Assembly (NCBI GenBank): GCA_018814965.1
Contig: JAHIYS010000116.1
Coordinates: 1 to 12,439 of the forward strand
From: Gammaproteobacteria bacterium
GTDB taxonomy: Bacteria; Pseudomonadota; Gammaproteobacteria; UBA9339
Length of the DNA: 12,439 bases
Direction of reading: 5' to 3'
A program made the position numbers and the translations under genes. The notes under the pieces were generated by a model, which saw only the letters and a list, made by a program, of their open reading frames with translations, searched no databases and was not told the origin of the DNA. Positions 1-7,399 of the stretch are shown piece by piece; within the stretch, counting starts at the first letter, position 1; each line of letters starts with the position of its first letter.

Positions 1-448
1 CTCCAGCGCGCATATTAACCCCACTATTCCACATCCACTGATAAACTAAATTTGCCCCACTATTAATACCGCTCTTTTTAACTTTTTTATCAAGGGTATC
101 GTCAAAATTTGAATCAAGATGTATATATAAAATATATGGATTTAATAACCAAACCCTATCTGCAAAAACATCATCAGAAAGAGCATAATTCATAGTCAAT
201 CCTAGCTGATGTCCCCGATGTTCACCAAATGAATAATAACTCCATTGCGGACCTATGGTGACTTTATCATTCAACTTGAAATTTACATCACCGCTAAATG
301 CCCCAAGCAATAAACTTGGAATATAGATCTGAACATTTACTTTTGAATCTCTTGGCACAATTCTATCTACTTCTGGAACATATGAAGCAAAAACAAAAGT
401 TGGTAGAAACCATAAAAAACAACAAAGAATAAATATTCTGATTTTCAA
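1..448 (-). CDS. Secreted, probably outer-membrane beta-barrel-like protein (3' end outside the window)
   Basis: This frame is open from a TTG start at 446-448 to the left edge (149 codons seen). TTG is chosen because AAGGAG (454-459) sits 5 bases upstream and the product begins with a clear Sec signal peptide. The peptide has a Lys/Arg N-terminus, a hydrophobic core rich in Phe, Leu and Cys, and a likely cleavage site after FVFA near residue 21. The mature part has alternating polar and hydrophobic stretches rich in Tyr, Trp and Asn, such as KVTIGPQWSYYSF and NLVYQWMWNSGVNMRAG. That pattern is typical of amphipathic outer-membrane strands. I infer a periplasmic or outer-membrane location and do not recognise the family. 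The start lies 22 bases after the CCA end of tRNA-Asp with no room for a promoter, so the message is probably made by processing of a tRNA-Val/tRNA-Asp/mRNA transcript. Confidence 0.7.
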   Translation of the reverse strand, partial: MKIRIFILCCFLWFLPTFVFASYVPEVDRIVPRDSKVNVQIYIPSLLLGAFSGDVNFKLNDKVTIGPQWSYYSFGEHRGHQLGLTMNYALSDDVFADRVWLLNPYILYIHLDSNFDDTLDKKVKKSGINSGANLVYQWMWNSGVNMRAG

Positions 449-470
449 TTTATCTCCTTAAGGCCAAAGA

Positions 471-547
471 TGGCGGAGCGGACGGGGATCGAACCCGCGA
501 CCTCCTACGTGACAGGCAGGCGTTCTAACCATCTGAACTACCGCTCC
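471..547 (-). tRNA. tRNA-Asp (anticodon GTC)
   Basis: Read on the minus strand this is a 77-nt tRNA with encoded CCA. The acceptor stem is GGAGCGG/CCGCTCC, the D arm is GTAGTTCAGATGGTTAGAAC, and the anticodon arm CCTGC-CTGTCAC-GTAGG carries GTC. The T arm contains GGTTCGATCC. It is very close to the Escherichia coli tRNA-Asp. It follows tRNA-Val by 33 bases and is probably cotranscribed with it. Confidence 0.97.
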
Positions 548-580
548 AATTGCAAAAATAAAACCACACCATATTTCTTA

Positions 581-656
581 TGGTGGGTGCTGAGGGACTC
601 GAACCCGCGACCCCCGCCGTGTAAAGGCGATGCTCTACCAGCTGAGCTAAGCACCC
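581..656 (-). tRNA. tRNA-Val (anticodon TAC)
   Basis: Read on the minus strand this is a 76-nt tRNA with encoded CCA. The acceptor stem is GGGTGCT/AGCACCC, the D arm contains TAGCTCAGCTGGTAGAGCA, the anticodon loop TTTACAC carries TAC, and the T arm contains GGTTCGAGTCC. It is the first of two tRNAs in the same transcriptional direction, downstream of the HU gene and its terminator. Confidence 0.97.
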
Positions 657-790
657 TAAAAACACTCTTAAAATACTAGCTTCACTAAGATCCTAAATTC
701 CTAGATCTCAATAACAATTAAACTCTGTTATTTCTTATAAATCATCTATCCATTTAAAATGACAATATTCAATTGTCACCAGCCAGATAC

Positions 791-818
791 ATTATAGTTT
801 AATCAAAAAAAATCAACC
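791..818 (-). promoter_or_regulatory. Candidate promoter for the tRNA-Val/tRNA-Asp/secreted-protein transcript
   Basis: The minus strand carries a perfect TATAAT (791-796). Upstream are TTGATT (811-816, spacing 14, short) and the overlapping GGTTGA (813-818, spacing 16). The site lies between the HU terminator and tRNA-Val, so a promoter is expected here. It would give a leader of roughly 130 nt. The weak -35 box leaves this uncertain. Confidence 0.4.
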
Positions 819-830
819 ATTACTTCATCT

Positions 831-873
831 AAAAACAACTAAGCCCTAGTTTTTTCAGGCTACTAGGGCTTAG
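831..873 (-). terminator. Rho-independent terminator of the HU gene
   Basis: CTAAGCCCTAGT (839-850) and ACTAGGGCTTAG (862-873) form a perfect 12-bp stem with an 11-base loop. On the minus strand the stem is followed by TTGTTTTTAG. It lies 26 bases beyond the HU stop codon. Confidence 0.85.
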
Positions 874-898
874 ATTGGTTAATCTTCTATAAATAAGA

Positions 899-1174
899 TT
901 ATTTGTTTACTTTATCTTTAAGATGTTTTCCGGCTCTGAAACGTGGAACTTTAGCAGCTGGGATTGTAATAGTTGCCCCTGTCTGAGGGTTACGACCTGA
1001 ACGCTGTTTGCGCTTGCTAACAACAAAAGTACCAAAACCAACCAATGCTACTGGCTTGCCTTTGCTAAGTGACTCAGTAATTGCATCAATAACCGTATCC
1101 AAAACTCTGCCAGCAGCAGCTTTAGAAAGCTCTGCATTCTCAGCAATAACTTCAATCAAATCTGTCTTATTCAT
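899..1174 (-). CDS. hup: Nucleoid-associated DNA-binding protein HU
   Basis: HU is a small basic protein that dimerises and bends and wraps DNA in the nucleoid. The 91-residue product begins MNKTDLIEVIAENAELSK and shows the whole family pattern: two N-terminal helices, VGFGTF near residues 45-50, and the flexible DNA-binding arm with GRNPQTG at 60-66 around the intercalating proline. It ends PRFRAGKHLKDKVNK. The frame extends 13 codons further upstream to an ATG at 1213. The internal ATG at 1172-1174 is chosen because it gives the standard HU N-terminus and is preceded by AGAGGA, whereas the upstream ATG has no ribosome site. The gene stands alone between its own promoter and terminator. Which paralogue (hupA or hupB) cannot be decided. 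The sequence looks like HU rather than IHF. Confidence 0.96.
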   Translation of the reverse strand: MNKTDLIEVIAENAELSKAAAGRVLDTVIDAITESLSKGKPVALVGFGTFVVSKRKQRSGRNPQTGATITIPAAKVPRFRAGKHLKDKVNK

Positions 1175-1273
1175 ATTTCCTCTAGAATTATCCATATATT
1201 TATCTATAGTCATTTAAAGCTAAAGGCCTCTATACCCTGCAAAGCCCTAAGATGACCACCTAAAAACAATTAA

Positions 1274-1302
1274 TTTATACCAATGGTAAGGCCCATGGTC
1301 AA
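1274..1302 (-). promoter_or_regulatory. Sigma70-type promoter of the HU gene
   Basis: On the minus strand TTGACC (1297-1302) and TATAAA (1274-1279) are separated by exactly 17 bp. Transcription would start near 1267, giving a leader of about 90 nt to the HU start. This is one of the closest matches to consensus in the window. Confidence 0.75.
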
Positions 1303-1425
1303 GGCTTTTACTAAAACCACCAGCATATAACCCCAACCATTTAAAAAATAACCTGATATTGATCAAGCCTATTGACACTAAAAAAATAAAAAATAACAGA
1401 TTTATAATCAATGTGTTGCGGCACT

Positions 1426-1661
1426 TTATTCACCCGCAGCACCACCAACAGTTAACTCTGATATCTTGAGCGTAGGCTGGCCAATCCCTACTGGAAAATT
1501 TTGTCCATTTTTACCACACACCCCTACCTCAGGATCTAACTCTAAATCATTTCCTACCATATCTATCTTATTTAACACCAAAGAACCATTACCAATTAAA
1601 GCAGTTACCTTAAGAGGTCTTATTACTTTTCCTTTCTCAATTAAATATGCTTCACTTATAG
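1426..1661 (-). pseudogene. Duplicated 3' fragment of tldD
   Basis: The minus strand encodes a remnant of about 76 codons, from SEAYLIEKGKV through DPEVGVCGKNGQN to ISELTVGGAAGE and a TAA stop (1426-1428). It aligns without any gap to the end of the complete tldD at 3502-3737, at a constant offset of 2076 bases, with about 19 mismatches by hand count. There is no start codon or ribosome site. An in-frame TGA lies just upstream at 1663-1665, so it is not expected to make a functional product. Similarity ends abruptly at the stop codon on one side and near 1661 on the other. The family's conserved cysteine in GVCGKNGQ is preserved. Confidence 0.9.
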
Positions 1662-1685
1662 CTCACAACTAGCCGCACCAAAGCA

Positions 1686-3281
1686 TTACATCTTCATTCG
1701 TTTAGAGTCTGGCTGGTCATCATCAGGATGCGATCTTTTTTTGGGATCAGATTCAGACCCAGCTTTTTCTATTTCTAATACGAAATCTTCTAAACCTCCT
1801 ATGCCTTTTATTTCTAAACTGCGCCCTAATTTTCTCTTATTAACTACCACATTAGCAAGAGCCCTTGCTCCTTCATCAGTGATATTGTTCCCATCAATCC
1901 TCAAATACTCAAGCTTGGATTGATTGTTTTTTTCTAATGCTTCAGCAATAGCCATTGCTCCTACATCGCTGATTATCAGATCAGCAAATAATGGATTATC
2001 CATAATATTATCATCACCATCAACATTGATACGGCCTGTAAAGTTGCTGTGAATTACCAATCGCTTAAGTTTACAATATTGCTTAGATAATAATTCAGCA
2101 AAAGAACTTGCACCAACATCACCGATATCTGTATCACAAAGTTTCAAATGTTCAAGTCTAGAACTAGGGGTTACCATTAATGCAGTAGCAATAGATTTTG
2201 CACCAACATTACCAATCCGTATATTATCATCATCACCCTCCTCCGGGCATTCGATTATCAATTCAGTAAGCGTACAATCTGGGTGCATTAGAGCCATGGC
2301 ATAATATCCCGCGCCTACGTCGCTAAAATTGGTGGAATATTCATGTTTCAAATAAACAACACTACAATTAGGATGGATTAATGCTTGCGCAATACTTGCC
2401 GAATTATGATCACTTATTGGCATACAATCAAAACACAATCTCTCAACTTTACAATTCAATTGCGATAACATAATCATAAGCTCTGGTAATCTAGGAAACT
2501 CATAAGGCATAGTAAAGGTAAAATCGCTAATTTTATTATTCTTAGCCCTAAATATGTTAAACATATACCGAATCTTATCTTGCGAATGATCATCTTCACC
2601 TTGGTATGAAATGTTAAGTTTATGAACCGTGCACTCTTTCCTTAATAATGCCCAAGAAATAATTTTTATACACTCAAGATCTATATTATTATAATAGAAA
2701 GTAAACTCTTCAATTATACTGTCTGGACTTATTAATACATAAGCGACGGCTCTGATGAGCGCCTTATTGTTTATTTCCTCTGAAATACTTAGAGAGCTCA
2801 TCTTGCCCCTATCAGCTTTTAATAGGTCTTTTACAAAGGATTCTTGAGTTTCTAGAATTGAAGATTGAGATGCGCCCAGAGGTGCTTCTTCTAAAAGTTT
2901 TAGCAACTGACAAGTACGAAAAACTCTCCCCCTTCTTTTTACAGCAATAACATCATTATTTTTATTATTTTCATTTCTATCAAAATACCCTAGGTTAACC
3001 TCATCTTTTATACCTTCAGTGTCCAAATATAATTCCATGGCCTTATCAAAAACTTTCGGAAACTCTTTTTTAATCCTATCACGCCACAAAATGGAATCAT
3101 TGAAAATCCGACCCATACTTCCTGGCATCAATGACAGAATAGGTTCATCTTCCATAGATAAATATCCCAAAATCTTCGCCTGAATCTCCTCCGATGATTT
3201 TTCGAATGCTGAATCAGTATTTTCCATTCCTGACTGAGATTGCCCCATAATTTCTTTAGCCACAACGGTAGTATCATCCAT
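1686..3281 (-). CDS. F-box-like / leucine-rich-repeat protein with a bipartite nuclear localisation signal; candidate host-targeted effector
   Basis: The 531-residue product starts at an ATG with AAGGAG (3287-3292) 5 bases upstream. Residues about 32-75 resemble an F-box: EEIQAKILGYL, an acidic turn, then NDSILWRDRIKKEFP at the end where family members have a D-x-x-LW-R pattern. Residues about 215-490 hold irregular leucine-rich repeats of the ribonuclease-inhibitor type, with units such as DVGAKSIATALM, LEHLKLCDTDIGDVGASSFAELL and LEYLRIDGNNITDEGARALA. The C-terminus has KKR at 514-516 and KRMK at 527-530, with 10 residues between KR and KRMK, which matches a classical bipartite nuclear localisation signal. 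No signal peptide or membrane segment is present. In eukaryotes F-box/LRR proteins select substrates for SCF ubiquitin ligases, and intracellular bacteria inject such proteins through type IV secretion. Function here is inference. A TATAAT lies at 3343-3348 upstream without a clear -35 box. The gene sits between two copies of the tldD 3' end. Confidence 0.8.
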   Translation of the reverse strand: MDDTTVVAKEIMGQSQSGMENTDSAFEKSSEEIQAKILGYLSMEDEPILSLMPGSMGRIFNDSILWRDRIKKEFPKVFDKAMELYLDTEGIKDEVNLGYFDRNENNKNNDVIAVKRRGRVFRTCQLLKLLEEAPLGASQSSILETQESFVKDLLKADRGKMSSLSISEEINNKALIRAVAYVLISPDSIIEEFTFYYNNIDLECIKIISWALLRKECTVHKLNISYQGEDDHSQDKIRYMFNIFRAKNNKISDFTFTMPYEFPRLPELMIMLSQLNCKVERLCFDCMPISDHNSASIAQALIHPNCSVVYLKHEYSTNFSDVGAGYYAMALMHPDCTLTELIIECPEEGDDDNIRIGNVGAKSIATALMVTPSSRLEHLKLCDTDIGDVGASSFAELLSKQYCKLKRLVIHSNFTGRINVDGDDNIMDNPLFADLIISDVGAMAIAEALEKNNQSKLEYLRIDGNNITDEGARALANVVVNKRKLGRSLEIKGIGGLEDFVLEIEKAGSESDPKKRSHPDDDQPDSKRMKM

Positions 3282-3501
3282 AGCATCTCCTTTTTTCTAT
3301 TTATTATTAACTCCAGCCAAAATGAGAGAACTCTTACCCATAATTATATCCTGAACACAAATCAAATGCACTTAATATGGATAGCTTCAATAAGCTCTAC
3401 AAATAAATCTAAACGAGAATTTTGCAGAATAAACCCCTATGCAGTAGTTTGATTATTTCAATAGCTTCTTCTTTTACTAAAACCTTAAAGCTAATTATTT
3501 T

Positions 3502-3737
3502 TTATTCAATCGCAGTACCACCAACAGTCAACTCTGAGATCTTGAGTGTAGGCTGGCCAATCCCTACTGGAACATTTTGTCCATTTTTACCACACACCCC
3601 TACCCCAGGATCTAACTCTAAATCATTTCCTACCATATCTATCTTATTTAACACCAAAGGACCGTTACCAATTAAAGTAGCCTCCTTTATAGGTCTTGTT
3701 ACTTTTCCTTTCTCAATTAAATATGCTTCACTCGTAG
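3502..3737 (-). repeat. Direct repeat: tldD 3' end, copy within the intact gene
   Basis: This is the counterpart of 1426-1661, in the same orientation, gap-free and roughly 92 percent identical by hand count. Together the two copies bracket the F-box/LRR gene. The repeat stops at the tldD stop codon. Sequences beyond it on the two sides are unrelated, apart from one 14-base match. Confidence 0.9.
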
Positions 3738-4953
3738 AAAACACAAATTCACCCGAGGTAATATCAACCTGGCCACCACTAAAATTAACCGCATAAATCC
3801 CTCTCTCAACCGATGATATAATCTCTTGAGGATTATAATTACCAGCAAGCATAAAAGTGTTTGTCATGCGCGGTATAGGAATATCAGCATATGAAGCACG
3901 CCTACCATTACCAGTTGAAGTTGTATTCATTAAACTGGCGTTTAATTTGTCATACATATAACCACACAAGACACCATCCTCAATTAATACTGTGCGTTGT
4001 GTTGGAGTCCCTTCATCATCAATATTAAGTGAACCACGACGCCCACCTGGCATATTTCCCTGATCAACTACTGAGACTTGCGATGAAGCAACCTTCTGAC
4101 CAATCTTACCCGAATAAACTGAGCACCCCTTACGATTAAAATCAGCTTCTAGACCATGACCAACAGCTTCATGCAACATAACAGCTGGCCAACCATTGCC
4201 AAGCACCACTGGCATCATTCCAGCCGGAGCTGGTATCGCCGCTAAATTTGTTAACGCAATCCGCACTGCCTCTTTTGCATATTGTAAAGACAACCCTTCT
4301 TGTAAAAAGATCTCATACCCAGAGCGTCTACCACCACTAAAACTACCGCGCTCTTTACGTCCATTTTCTTCAACCAAAACCGAAACATTCATATGCACTA
4401 AAGGTCGCACATCATAACCCCAAGTACCATCGCTTCCTGCTATCAAAACAACTTTATATGAACCTGATAAACTAGCATTAACTTGAGTAACACGGGGATC
4501 ATATTTGCGTGCTGTTATATCAACTTCTTTTAGCAAAGCAATCTTCTCGGCATCAGATAAGGTGTTTAATGGATTTAATTCTGGATATAACTGTTGCTTT
4601 ACTCCCACATGATCCTGTACACAGATCCGCCCTACTTGCCCAGAATTTGCAATGCTGCGCGCACTCAACGCTGCCTCTTCCATATCTGCTAGAGCCAAAT
4701 CTCCAGCATGGGCATAACCGGTTTTATCCCCACTAATGGCACGCACCCCAAATCCTTGGTCAATATTAAATCCTCCTTTTTTAATCAACCCTTCCTCAAT
4801 ACCCCAAGATTCGCTCTGAAAATACTGTAAATAAATATCAGAGTTATCAATTCCAGGGCCTTGAGCCTTTGCCAAAATATGACGCAGATGTTTTTCTTCT
4901 AACCCTGTTGGATCCAATAATAGTTTTTTAGCTATCTCAAATGATAAATTCAC
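3502..4953 (-). CDS. tldD: Metalloprotease TldD
   Basis: TldD, with its partner TldE/PmbA, forms a cytosolic zinc peptidase that trims unfolded peptides. In Escherichia coli it matures microcin B17 and affects CcdA turnover. The 483 residues match the usual family length. The metal motif HEAVGH (HExxxH) is at 261-266, followed by GLEADFNRKG. The conserved cysteine is in GVCGKNGQ at 454, and the C-terminal region reads NFSGGQVDITSGEF, then LIGNGP. The start is GTG (4951-4953) with AGGA 8 bases upstream, and it gives the normal N-terminus. The gene follows lolD by 60 bases in the same direction and may be cotranscribed. No tldE/pmbA is in the window. Its last 236 bases are duplicated at 1426-1661. 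Confidence 0.96.
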   Translation of the reverse strand: MNLSFEIAKKLLLDPTGLEEKHLRHILAKAQGPGIDNSDIYLQYFQSESWGIEEGLIKKGGFNIDQGFGVRAISGDKTGYAHAGDLALADMEEAALSARSIANSGQVGRICVQDHVGVKQQLYPELNPLNTLSDAEKIALLKEVDITARKYDPRVTQVNASLSGSYKVVLIAGSDGTWGYDVRPLVHMNVSVLVEENGRKERGSFSGGRRSGYEIFLQEGLSLQYAKEAVRIALTNLAAIPAPAGMMPVVLGNGWPAVMLHEAVGHGLEADFNRKGCSVYSGKIGQKVASSQVSVVDQGNMPGGRRGSLNIDDEGTPTQRTVLIEDGVLCGYMYDKLNASLMNTTSTGNGRRASYADIPIPRMTNTFMLAGNYNPQEIISSVERGIYAVNFSGGQVDITSGEFVFSTSEAYLIEKGKVTRPIKEATLIGNGPLVLNKIDMVGNDLELDPGVGVCGKNGQNVPVGIGQPTLKISELTVGGTAIE

Positions 4954-5013
4954 AAAATATGTCCTATGATTTAACTTGTATTAATCGGTGGGATTGTAGT
5001 CTAAAAAGAATCT

Positions 5014-5706
5014 CTAAACAAACCTACCATCCTCTAACATTAAAACTCGCTGCATCTTATGCGCGATAGTAAGATCGTGGGTTACTATAACAAAAGCTGT
5101 ATTAAAATCTTGCTTGAGCTTAAAAATTAACTCATAAATTTGTAATGCGGTTTTATGATCTAAATTTCCAGTTGGTTCATCAGCTAAAACACACTTAGGG
5201 CTAGTAACCAAAGCCCTAGCAATCGCCACTCGCTGCCTTTCACCACCAGACAACTCACCAATACGATGATGCTCCCTCTGCTCTAAACCAACAGCAGCTA
5301 AGATCTCCCGCGCTTTATCTTTTGCTTCATGAGTTTTAGCATTACCAATTAAAAGCGGCATTGCTACATTTTCTAACGCAGTGAACTCTGGCAACAAATG
5401 ATGAAACTGGTAAACAAAACCCAAATATTTGTTGCGCACCATGCTTTTATCTTTTTCAGATAACTCATGGATATTTACACCATTAATTTCAACCTTACCC
5501 GATGTTGGATCATCTAAACCACCTAAAATATGCAATAAAGTGCTTTTGCCAGAACCAGATGGGCCAACAATAGCAAGCATCTCCCCAGGCCTCACCTCTA
5601 AACTAACCCTATCTAATACCTCTACTCTAAATTTACCTTCAGAAAAAACTTTGGTAATAGTAGTAGCTGAAATAATAGGTTTTATGTTTTCTAAATTCAT
5701 ATTCAT
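5014..5706 (-). CDS. lolD: Lipoprotein-releasing system ATP-binding protein LolD
   Basis: LolD is the ATPase of the LolCDE-type inner-membrane complex that extracts outer-membrane lipoproteins and passes them to LolA. The 230-residue ABC domain has Walker A GPSGSGKST (48-56), Q-loop Gln100 in VYQFHHLLPEF, the signature LSGGERQ (152-158), Walker B CVLADEP (172-178) and the switch His210. The motif YQFHHLLPEFTALENV is typical of LolD. It begins 20 bases after the lolC stop, so the two are almost certainly one operon. Two in-frame ATGs (5706 and 5700) are possible starts and neither has a strong ribosome site, which suggests translation coupled to lolC. Confidence 0.95.
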   Translation of the reverse strand: MNMNLENIKPIISATTITKVFSEGKFRVEVLDRVSLEVRPGEMLAIVGPSGSGKSTLLHILGGLDDPTSGKVEINGVNIHELSEKDKSMVRNKYLGFVYQFHHLLPEFTALENVAMPLLIGNAKTHEAKDKAREILAAVGLEQREHHRIGELSGGERQRVAIARALVTSPKCVLADEPTGNLDHKTALQIYELIFKLKQDFNTAFVIVTHDLTIAHKMQRVLMLEDGRFV

Positions 5707-5726
5707 CTTAAAAAATTAATTACAAT

Positions 5727-6977
5727 TTATTCATAACGTAAAGCTTGCGCCGGCTGCGTTTTTGCTGCGCGCCATGCTGGGTAAATAGTTGCAAGCAAAC
5801 TCATAACTAAAGCAACCAAACCAACATGCCAAACATCTGCAAACTCTAATCTTGATGGCAAATAATCAATAAAATAAACTCCAGCAGAAATAAAGCTGGT
5901 ATGAAGAACTCTCTCTAATATAATCACGAGATCTGGTGCATTCAATGCTAATAAAACACCACCAACAATTCCTAATAAAGTTCCAAACACCCCAATAATA
6001 GACCCCTGCACCATAAAAATACTCATAATCATTTTTGGAGTAGCCCCTAAGGTACGTAAAATAGCAATATCTGATTGTTTATCGGTCACAGTCATAACCA
6101 AACTAGAAACCAAATTAAAAGCAGCAACAGCAATAATAAATAAGAGCACTACAAACATCATGGTTTTTTCCATCCGAATAGCTTTCAAATATGAACCATA
6201 TTTATAAGTCCAATCAGAAACAAAATATTCACCATTAAACTGCTCCATGAGCGCAGCAGAAATCATCGGGGCACGATACAAATCTTTAATTTTAACATTG
6301 AACCCTGTTATATCTTTTCCTAGACCAAATAACTTTTGGGCATCATAAATATTAATGAACGCTGTTGTAGCATCATAACCAAAACCTTCACTAACATGAA
6401 AAATTCCAACAACCGTAAATCTTTTAAATCGTGGCTCAATCCCTATTGGTGTCACTGTAGACTGGGGAGTCACAAGTATAACTTTATCCCCAAGATTAGC
6501 CATTAAATGTCTAGCAATCTCTTGACCAAGCACAACACCAAATTCTCCAGGCTTCAAATCTGACATTGAACCCTGCACCATATTATTTTGCATCTGAGAA
6601 ATCTTTTCCTCTTGCAAAGGCAGGATGCCACTAATTTCTGCTCCATGCACCACACCATCTTTGGAAAGCATCCCCTGACCGATAACAAACGGAGCACTAG
6701 CTATCACATCTTTATTGTTTCCGATCTCTTTTTCCATATTTTGCCAGCTGCTAATACCCCCTTCATAACCGGTAACAGTCACTTGGCGCGCCACACCAAA
6801 AATACGATCACGAATCTCATAATCAAAACCATTCATAACCGAAAGCACCGTGATCAAAACCGTAATACCTAAAGCGATACCAAGCATGGAAGCTAGAGCA
6901 ATAAAAGAGATAAAATGATTACGCTTTTTTGCGCGGGTATAACGAAAACCGATGTAAAGTGCTAGTGGACGAAACAT
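5727..6977 (-). CDS. lolC: Lipoprotein-releasing system permease, LolC/LolE family (possibly LolF-type)
   Basis: This is the membrane permease that pairs with LolD. The 416 residues show the family layout: a first membrane segment (about 23-48) ending in VLSVMNGF, a large periplasmic domain, and three C-terminal segments (about 272-296, 316-345 and 382-401). It ends ATIYPAWRAAKTQPAQALRYE, nearly the Escherichia coli LolC ending. A LolA-contacting hook is visible around 173-190 (TVTPIGIEPRFKRF, compared with TPMGRIPSQRLF in LolC). QSDIAILRTLGATPKMI is the coupling region facing LolD. The start ATG has AAGGA 9 bases upstream. The next gene after lolD is tldD and not lolE, so a single permease may serve both halves of the complex, as described for LolF. 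A distant second gene cannot be excluded. Confidence 0.93.
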   Translation of the reverse strand: MFRPLALYIGFRYTRAKKRNHFISFIALASMLGIALGITVLITVLSVMNGFDYEIRDRIFGVARQVTVTGYEGGISSWQNMEKEIGNNKDVIASAPFVIGQGMLSKDGVVHGAEISGILPLQEEKISQMQNNMVQGSMSDLKPGEFGVVLGQEIARHLMANLGDKVILVTPQSTVTPIGIEPRFKRFTVVGIFHVSEGFGYDATTAFINIYDAQKLFGLGKDITGFNVKIKDLYRAPMISAALMEQFNGEYFVSDWTYKYGSYLKAIRMEKTMMFVVLLFIIAVAAFNLVSSLVMTVTDKQSDIAILRTLGATPKMIMSIFMVQGSIIGVFGTLLGIVGGVLLALNAPDLVIILERVLHTSFISAGVYFIDYLPSRLEFADVWHVGLVALVMSLLATIYPAWRAAKTQPAQALRYE

Positions 6978-7012
6978 TAAAATAGTTCCTTAAAATTATT
7001 CAATTAATATCA

Positions 7013-7040
7013 AGTATAACGTCAGATTGCTTAAGGTAAA
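7013..7040 (-). promoter_or_regulatory. Candidate promoter of lolC-lolD
   Basis: On the minus strand TTTACC (7035-7040) and TATACT (7013-7018) are 16 bp apart. Transcription would start about 30 bases before the lolC ATG. This is the best pair in the interval upstream of lolC. Confidence 0.5.
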
Positions 7041-7132
7041 GTATTCAGTACAAAAAAGTCTATTTACCCACCTACCAGCCAGTTAAACTTAAAATAAATC
7101 TTATACTCATATTACACTCATGTAGTTTGAGT

Positions 7133-7352
7133 TTATGGAGTTATGTTTTTCAGGGACGGGCTCCTGCCCTCGAACTCCTTACCTTCCCCAATCATAGACC
7201 TAGCAGTCAAAACCTGCTCCGAACGTTTAATATAATGAATCTAGCTATTTTTTTTGGAAATTTCTATCTTCAATATGCTAAACGTTCTCGCGACGATTTC
7301 AACTGCCAGATCTAGGATAATACGATACGCCCTTCAAAACATAACTCCATAA
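7133..7352. repeat. 220-bp nested inverted repeat in the lolC-symporter intergenic region; unidentified mobile element or structured RNA
   Basis: The ends are a perfect 17-bp inverted repeat (7133-7149 and 7336-7352). Inside them lie further blocks in the correct nested order: AGGG/CCCT (7152-7155 with 7330-7333), CCTAG/CTAGG (7199-7203 with 7312-7316), CAGT/ACTG (7204-7207 with 7302-7305) and a 9-bp GAACGTTTA/TAAACGTTC (7221-7229 with 7279-7287). A side hairpin GGGC-TCCT-GCCC lies at 7158-7169. The whole can fold as one long interrupted hairpin. No credible coding frame fills it. It may be a miniature inverted-repeat element or a structured noncoding RNA. I compared it by memory with 6S RNA, SRP RNA and tRNA and saw no convincing match. 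Confidence 0.6.
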
Positions 7353-7399
7353 CCTTAAGCAGCTCACTACACCATGCTTTCTTAATTACCAGATTGAAC

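Noticed and set aside
470..679. 69-codon plus-strand open frame across the tRNA region
   Set aside because: It is an artefact of reading the antisense of tRNA-Asp and tRNA-Val.
1175..1213. Upstream ATG adding 13 residues to HU
   Set aside because: HU proteins begin MNKxxLI. The internal ATG has a ribosome site and the upstream one does not.
3369..3377. CTTAATAT near the LRR gene resembling a PmrA box of Legionella/Coxiella effectors
   Set aside because: It is a single half-site, on the opposite strand to the gene, with no second properly spaced repeat.
1304..3484. 14-base match CTTTTACTAAAACC at about 1305-1318 and 3471-3484
   Set aside because: It lies at different distances from the two tldD stops, with unrelated flanks. 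A chance match in AT-rich DNA is plausible.
7127..7315. 62-codon open frame inside the 220-bp inverted repeat
   Set aside because: There is no ribosome site, the composition is unlike a protein, and it lies wholly within paired blocks of the inverted repeat.
7133..7352. Interpretation of the inverted repeat as 6S RNA, 4.5S RNA or a tRNA relic
   Set aside because: The size and long-hairpin form suit 6S RNA, but I could not find its conserved central-bubble sequences, and the GTTCGAG-like piece lacks a full tRNA fold.
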